Positions 37,167 through 41,518 of a stretch of 41,518 nt of DNA are shown here, one piece after another. Location of the stretch: IMG/VR virus record IMGVR_UViG_3300043256_000305, positions 1 through 41,518 of that record, one strand, 5' to 3'. The notes under the pieces are model-generated. The model was given only the letters and a program-made list of their open reading frames with translations. It made no database searches and was not told the DNA's origin. Within the stretch, counting starts at the first letter, position 1; each line of letters opens with the position of its first letter. A program made the translations under genes and the position numbers. The stretch comes from a virus.

Positions 37167-37524
37167 GGGGCGCCTGAACGCGAGCGCCCAGGGCGTCGCC
37201 TGCACCACCTACCGCTCGACGCCAGCGGACGGCGAGGGCGGTTACCAGCGGGACGTCTGGGCCGAGTCTATCGCGTCGCTCCAGATCGCGGTCGCCGAGA
37301 TCACGGACCGCGACAAGTTCCCGCTACAGGGCGAGGAGACCGACGCCGACTTCCGGGGCGTCGTGACGAAGGGAAGCGACGTCGTCAAGGGCGACGGGAT
37401 CCAGATCAGCGCGACGGCCCCGCACCACGCGGGGAAGAAGTTCAAGGTCCTCGCCTCGAGGGAGCCCGAGGGCCGATACCTCCGGCTGTTCCTCGAGGAG
37501 CAGCCGACGCTCGAGTTCACCTGA
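37150..37524 (+). CDS. head-closure / head-tail joining protein
   Basis: 124 residues from GTG. VFGLVEGRLNASAQGVACTTYR with later SLQIAVAEITDRDKFPLQ, VVTKGSDVVKGDGIQI and a C-terminal GRYLRLFLEEQP. This is the usual beta-barrel stopper position between connector and gp10-like protein. Confidence 0.7.
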   Translation: MFGLVEGRLNASAQGVACTTYRSTPADGEGGYQRDVWAESIASLQIAVAEITDRDKFPLQGEETDADFRGVVTKGSDVVKGDGIQISATAPHHAGKKFKVLASREPEGRYLRLFLEEQPTLEFT

Positions 37525-37949
37525 TGGCGAGGATTCGGATTAGTACGCGCTCCGGCCAGCCGCTCTCGACGCTCGGCAGTCGCGTCATCGACGAGTATAA
37601 GCGCCGGGCCCAGGCGGCCGGCGACGAGGCCATGAGCGAGCTCCAGGCCGCCGCGATCGAGACGCTCAGCCAGCCGGGACACGGCCGGACGTACAAGCGC
37701 GGCGAGATCGTTCACCGCGCGTCGGCGCCCGGCGAGCCGCCGGCGACGGACACGGGGACGGCCCGACGGACGGTAGGCTGGGTCACCGACGGCGCGCTGC
37801 GCTGGCGGTTCGGCGCCGGCTCGATCGTCCTGCTCTGGCTCGAGCGCGGGACGCGGTTCATCCTCCCGCGGCCGTGGATCTGGCAGTCGATCCGCCGGGC
37901 GCTACCGAAGATGCGCGCCGCGATCCGTCGGAGGCTCGGCGATGGCTGA
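37524..37949 (+). CDS. HK97 gp10-like tail/neck component
   Basis: 141 residues. Basic alpha/beta protein with SASAPGEPPATDTGTARRTV-like core (actual ASAPGEPPATDTGTARRTV) followed by VLLWLERGTRFILPRPWIW. The APGEPP...T-G and GT-x-FI-x-PRPW motifs are diagnostic for the gp10/putative tail component family. The stop overlaps the next start. Confidence 0.85.
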   Translation: MARIRISTRSGQPLSTLGSRVIDEYKRRAQAAGDEAMSELQAAAIETLSQPGHGRTYKRGEIVHRASAPGEPPATDTGTARRTVGWVTDGALRWRFGAGSIVLLWLERGTRFILPRPWIWQSIRRALPKMRAAIRRRLGDG

Positions 37950-38406
37950 GGCGATCGAGTACAAGTGGCGCCGGCGCGCTGTCCGGGAGGCGATGGCGAA
38001 CGACACCGACCTTCAGGGGACGGCCGTCGTCGCGCCGTACGTCGTCTCGAGGTACCCGGTCGCGAAGAAGCCGGCGGCGATCGTCGTCCTCGGCGTGAGC
38101 CCGGGCGGCGCGGGCCGGTTCGGCTGGCGCGGCGGGGTCATCGACAGATATACTGTTGACGTCTTCGTCAACGCGAACGCGGGCGGGGACCTCCAGGAGA
38201 AGGCCGACGACGTCGTGACGGCCGTCCTCGGGGCCCTGACCCAGGCGAAGCTCGACGCGGCGCTGGCCGCCCTGAGCACGCCGCAGACGACGATCACGGC
38301 GAGCGCGAAGATCACGACGCCGTTCCAGGACGTAGACGAGCCGGGCCCGGAGGGGCAGCAGCACAGGTCGGGAGACATCGAGGTCGAGTTCCGCAGCACA
38401 ACCTGA
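37942..38406 (+). CDS. tail terminator protein
   Basis: 154 residues. Position between the gp10-like and tail-tube genes, a VDVFVNANAGGDLQEKADDVV segment (two blocks near 70-90) and a C-terminal IEVEFRSTT strand match the tail-terminator fold. It caps tail-tube polymerisation and joins tail to head. Confidence 0.75.
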   Translation: MAEAIEYKWRRRAVREAMANDTDLQGTAVVAPYVVSRYPVAKKPAAIVVLGVSPGGAGRFGWRGGVIDRYTVDVFVNANAGGDLQEKADDVVTAVLGALTQAKLDAALAALSTPQTTITASAKITTPFQDVDEPGPEGQQHRSGDIEVEFRSTT

Positions 38407-38418
38407 GGAGAGGTTACC

Positions 38419-39198
38419 GTGACGATCGACACCAGGGACAACGCAGTCACCGAGAAGGTCGCCGAGTTCAGCGAGGTCGGGCTGAAGCTCGTCACGACCG
38501 GTGACACCACGCTCGACGCCGAGGCGGCCGCTGGCCAGAACACTATAGGGGTGACGGCCACGGCGAACTTCGTCGTCGACGACTACGCCGTCTTGGGCAT
38601 CGGGAACCAGCTGGAGATCGTCGACAACGAGACGATCAACGTCGACGACACCATCGTCGCGAAGTCGGAGCTCAAGAACACGCACGCGAGCGGGATCCAG
38701 ATCCGCGAGCTGATCGACGTCGTCCTCGGCGACGTGACCGAGGACGGCTTCGCCGACGAGCTCTCGATCGGGATGAACGTCCACAACGTGGGCACGCGCC
38801 ACGGCCCGTGGGACGCGACGCCCGGCCACCACGAGCAGGCGGTGGCGTTCCAGATCGTGAACGCGACGATGGACAACCTGCAGCACGCGCTCGGCCTCGC
38901 GGCCGACGCCGGCAGCGGGTCCGGGTCCGACGCCGACCCGTGGATCCTCGACTCCGACCCGGAGAAGTTCAACAAGGGGCTCCTCCAGTCCTCGCTCTGC
39001 CACCAGGGCCGGATCCCCTGCGTCTACGTCAAGGGCGAGTACCTCGCCACGGGCGAGATATTCGAGATCCAGTATTGGTCCTGCACGCTCAGCGGCGGCG
39101 ACTTCGGGTTCCCCTTGAAGGTCGACGACGCGTCGATGGTGCAGTTCCGCTTCAACTGGTTCTCGAACCGCCGGTTCCTGCGCTACGCGGGCAGCTGA
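38419..39198 (+). CDS. major tail tube protein
   Basis: 259 residues from GTG with SD GAGGAGAGG. Contains an inserted beta module near 28-80 (DTTLDAEAAAGQNTIGVTAT ... VDDYAVLG) found in many fibre and tube proteins. The tail-tube part follows, with ISIGMNV-like (LSIGMNVHNV), WILDSDPEKFNKGLL and a C-terminal SGGDFGFPLKVDDASMVQF. Polymerises into the tail tube. Confidence 0.78.
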   Translation: MTIDTRDNAVTEKVAEFSEVGLKLVTTGDTTLDAEAAAGQNTIGVTATANFVVDDYAVLGIGNQLEIVDNETINVDDTIVAKSELKNTHASGIQIRELIDVVLGDVTEDGFADELSIGMNVHNVGTRHGPWDATPGHHEQAVAFQIVNATMDNLQHALGLAADAGSGSGSDADPWILDSDPEKFNKGLLQSSLCHQGRIPCVYVKGEYLATGEIFEIQYWSCTLSGGDFGFPLKVDDASMVQFRFNWFSNRRFLRYAGS

Positions 39199-39202
39199 TC
39201 CG

Positions 39203-39346
39203 GTGCCGCTCGACGGAGGCTACGGGCTGCCGGCGTTTCGACTCCGGCCGCGGGAGCGGCGGCGGAAGCCGCTGCGCACCAAGGACCAGCAGACCCGGCG
39301 CGTGAAGCGCCGCGCGGCCACGCGGTCGCGTCGTCGCAACCGCTAA
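39203..39346 (+). CDS. 47-residue arginine-rich protein
   Basis: From GTG 39203, 4 bp after the tube gene, to a TAA followed by AAGGAGG. PLDGGYGLPAFRLRPRER then a very Arg-rich tail ending RSRRRNR. It shares the RRNR ending with the basic protein at 31698. It occupies the position where tail-assembly chaperones would normally start. Confidence 0.5.
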   Translation: MPLDGGYGLPAFRLRPRERRRKPLRTKDQQTRRVKRRAATRSRRRNR

Positions 39347-39356
39347 GGAGGCGTCA

Positions 39357-40163
39357 GTGCTTATCAACGGTCAGCCGCTCTCGACGTTCGACCTCGAGCC
39401 CGTCTCGAGCGACGGGCGCGTCTCGTTCGCGAGCGGGTCACTCGTCATCACCGAGCTCTCGAACACCGCCGGCGTCCAGCTGACGCAGAAGGAGTTCGAC
39501 CGGCCGCGCCGCGTCACGGTGCGCTGCCGGATCAAGGGGCAGACGGTCTCGAGCTTCTTCGCGAACCGGGACAGCGTCGCCGACGCGCTCCGCGGCGCGC
39601 TCGAGGTGAAGTTCACCGACGTCGACGACCTCGCCGACCGGATATTGTATTGCCAGTTCGAGCGCATGGGCCAGCCCGGCGGTCCCGGACCGGAGTGGCT
39701 GACGCCGAACCGCGAGTTCGAGCTCGTCCTCGTCGCGACGAACCCGTTCTTCCACGACGAGCTCGCGGGGATCACCGGCGGGAACACGGTCCCGGCCGAG
39801 ATCCCGGTCGGGACGGCGACGACGCTCCTCGTGACCGAGGTCCACGGCGCGATCTCGGAGCCGATCACGCTCACGTTCAAGGACTTCCGCGGCAATACGG
39901 TGGCGGCCCTCAAGTATGACGGGGCGATCGCGGCCGGCGAGTGGCTCGAGATCCGCCACGACCTCCGGATGGTACGCCTGTTCACCGGCGTCGGCGCGTC
40001 GACGAACGAGCGCGGCAACCTCGACGCGACGGTGACGGACCACAACTTCTTCTTCCCGTCGCCCGACATCGCGTCGCGCGCGATCCCGGCGTACCCGACC
40101 GTCGAGGTCACGGCGGGCACGGCCGTCTCGATTCTGAATAAGTTTAGACGGGCCTGGAACTAG
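39357..40163 (+). CDS. distal tail (Dit)-like protein
   Basis: 268 residues from GTG with SD AAGGAGG. The N-terminal half has ELSNTAGVQLTQKEFDRPRR, FFANRDSVADALRGALEVKF and ILYCQFERMG, matching the Dit N-terminal ring domain. The linker PNREFELVLVATNPFF leads to a C-terminal beta-sandwich domain (galectin-like in Dit proteins). Forms the hub between tube and tail tip. No tape-measure gene precedes it. Confidence 0.75.
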   Translation: MLINGQPLSTFDLEPVSSDGRVSFASGSLVITELSNTAGVQLTQKEFDRPRRVTVRCRIKGQTVSSFFANRDSVADALRGALEVKFTDVDDLADRILYCQFERMGQPGGPGPEWLTPNREFELVLVATNPFFHDELAGITGGNTVPAEIPVGTATTLLVTEVHGAISEPITLTFKDFRGNTVAALKYDGAIAAGEWLEIRHDLRMVRLFTGVGASTNERGNLDATVTDHNFFFPSPDIASRAIPAYPTVEVTAGTAVSILNKFRRAWN

Positions 40164-40166
40164 GCC

Positions 40167-41518
40167 ATGACGATCTTCACGGCGAAGGGCGTCACCCGGC
40201 CGGGCGTCCTGTTCCCGCGGCAGCTCAACTACGAGAGCAAACTCCTGTTCCACCTCCGGGCGGCCGACGTACTCCTGGGATGGAACGATCCCGACGAGGA
40301 CGTCGCTAGGGCGCTGACCGGCGAGGACCCGGCGGCGTTCACGCGCGCGACCACGGGCGGATATACGCGGGACTCTCTCGGCTTTGTGCGCCAGTGGGGG
40401 AAGGGAATCCCGCGCCTGGAGATGTACGACCTGGACGGCGACGGCTACTTCGAGGAGCCCGGCATCATGCTTGAGGGCCAGCGCGAGAACGTGTGCCTGC
40501 GCTCGCAGGCGATCGCAACGGCCCCGTGGGGTGACGTCGCCGGATCGGTAGTGTCGAACAACGACGCCGCGGCGCCGGACCGAACGATCACGGCTACGAG
40601 CATCGAGGACAACGGTGCCGCCTCCGTAGAGGGCCGGGACCAGGACATCACGGTCGCTGACGACTCGACGGTGTGGTGCGTGTCCGTGTTCATCAAGAAG
40701 AACGCGACGGGCGCGATCTGCAAGCTGGGCCTCGACCTGACGGGCGGCGGCGCGCTGGCCGCCTTGATCCTACTCGACCCGGCTGATGGGTCGATACTCG
40801 CGGCCGGGGCCGACGTCAGGGACAGCGGTGTGATCGAGTACGCGGAGTACTATCGCGTCTGGGTCACGATAGACAACGACTCGAGCGGCAACACGACGGC
40901 CACGATCTCGCTGTTTCCTGCGTGGCGGGCGGCCGGCGACTTGGGAGGGGCGGCGAGCCAGGACGCGGCCGTCGACGTCAATCACTTCTGGGGCGTACAA
41001 CTGGAAAACGCCGCGTTCCCGAGCTCCTACGTTGCGACGGTTGCTGCCGCGGTGACGCGCAACGCCGACGCGCTGACGTACACGCTCGCCTGGCTTGGCG
41101 ACGCGATCCTCGCGTCGAAGGACGACGTCACTGTGTACGCCCGTATGGCCCGGCCGTTTCACGCGGACGTAACGGGGACGATCGGGGCGGACGCCTCGCT
41201 CTACCAGCTTTCCTCCAGCGCCGCGTTACTGGAAGCCTACTATGACGCGGCGTCGCGCGTGATTGAGGGCCAGATTGACACCGCCACGACGGACCGGACG
41301 GCCAGCCAGTCGGTCCCCAGCGGTGCGGCGATTGAGACCACCCAGCAGTTCCGTAACCTGCGTACGGGTGGATCGCTCGCGGTCGATGTCGGGTCCGGAC
41401 TGAGCGCATTTAGTGCTGCGGCTACCGCATTTTCGGCGTTCGGTGATACCACGCTGACGGTCGGGTCGGGTCTGTACGGCGCCCTGTTCGAGCTCAAGGT
41501 CGGCCGCGGGCTGCGCAC
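40167..41518 (+). CDS. fibre-like protein with carbohydrate-binding-type domain (3' end cut)
   Basis: At least 450 residues, open to the window end. N-terminal part (1-90) is tail-linked; DLDGDGYFEEPGIMLEGQRE (about 92-111) and later FWGVQLENAAFPSSYVAT with VTRNADALTY bracket a beta-sandwich domain (about 115-290) common in phage fibres, including VWCVSVFIKKNATGAICKLG and YYRVWVTIDND. The following part begins a LamG-like region. Likely host-surface binding or tail-tip adhesin. The domain is paralogous to the gene at 15488. Confidence 0.75.
   Translation, partial: MTIFTAKGVTRPGVLFPRQLNYESKLLFHLRAADVLLGWNDPDEDVARALTGEDPAAFTRATTGGYTRDSLGFVRQWGKGIPRLEMYDLDGDGYFEEPGIMLEGQRENVCLRSQAIATAPWGDVAGSVVSNNDAAAPDRTITATSIEDNGAASVEGRDQDITVADDSTVWCVSVFIKKNATGAICKLGLDLTGGGALAALILLDPADGSILAAGADVRDSGVIEYAEYYRVWVTIDNDSSGNTTATISLFPAWRAAGDLGGAASQDAAVDVNHFWGVQLENAAFPSSYVATVAAAVTRNADALTYTLAWLGDAILASKDDVTVYARMARPFHADVTGTIGADASLYQLSSSAALLEAYYDAASRVIEGQIDTATTDRTASQSVPSGAAIETTQQFRNLRTGGSLAVDVGSGLSAFSAAATAFSAFGDTTLTVGSGLYGALFELKVGRGLR

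Noticed and set aside
1-41518. Circular genome joined at the window ends
   Set aside because: No terminal repeat was seen, and joining the ends would run the fibre frame into the frame of the 257 gene with an implausible sequence.
1-41518. tRNA genes, CRISPR arrays, insertion sequences, integrase
   Set aside because: I looked for tRNA T-loop patterns, regularly spaced repeats, transposase or integrase motifs and found none; tRNAscan and a domain search would be decisive.

Overview
The window is a contiguous piece of a high-GC tailed double-stranded DNA phage (Caudoviricetes). It carries an HK97-type capsid and packaging module and siphovirus-like head-tail and tail-tube proteins. No integrase, tRNA, CRISPR array or insertion sequence was seen. 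A spanin-like lysis protein points to a Gram-negative host, and its Asp/Ser/Leu-rich coiled coil recalls proteins of high-GC groups such as Gemmatimonadota, but that is only a hint. Both ends cut through genes and do not join into one sensible reading frame, so the window is probably not a complete circular genome. Genes are tightly packed on the + strand, mostly with ATGA or GTGA overlaps. The exception is one five-gene leftward operon at 3.1-4.8 kb.

Layout. At 0-1.4 kb lies the end of a lysis cassette (small membrane protein, hypothetical gene, i-spanin-like protein). At 1.6-3.0 kb are a beta-helix virion protein and a companion. At 3.1-4.8 kb is the leftward operon, which ends with a two-HTH regulator. 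At 4.8-5.1 kb is a divergent control region. At 5.1-9.5 kb is an early region: zinc-ribbon proteins, a Cro-like protein, a Gam-like protein, a protein with an SSB-type acidic tip, and a ParB followed directly by a near-perfect parS site. At 10-13 kb is a replication module: a winged-helix initiator with iteron-like repeats inside its own gene, then a helicase-loader ATPase fused to a DEDD exonuclease. At 13-17.4 kb is an accessory region of small genes, partly lower in GC and with repeated junction sequences. At 17.4-18.8 kb are virion proteins, including a tandem duplication with a remnant third copy. At 18.9-24.6 kb are nucleic-acid enzymes: RuvC-like resolvase, HNH nuclease, ParB-adenine methyltransferase fusion, a terminase-small-subunit candidate, and a cytosine methyltransferase with a second gene-like frame nested inside it. 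At 24.6-41.5 kb come large terminase, small accessory genes, portal, Mu-F-like protein, prohead protease, major capsid protein, head-tail connectors, tail tube, Dit-like protein and the start of a fibre-like protein.

How it fits together. The two early operons share an identical 15-bp leader sequence. The replication module has a lambda O/P-like arrangement. A 12-bp palindrome, TTGCCCGGGCAA, occurs perfectly five times and may be an operator or other DNA-level signal. ParB plus parS suggests a plasmid-like or nucleoid-associated stage, or use of the host segregation system. The most unusual items are the nested frame in the cytosine methyltransferase, the ParB/parS pair, the dispersed palindrome, the intragenic iterons and the loader-exonuclease fusion.
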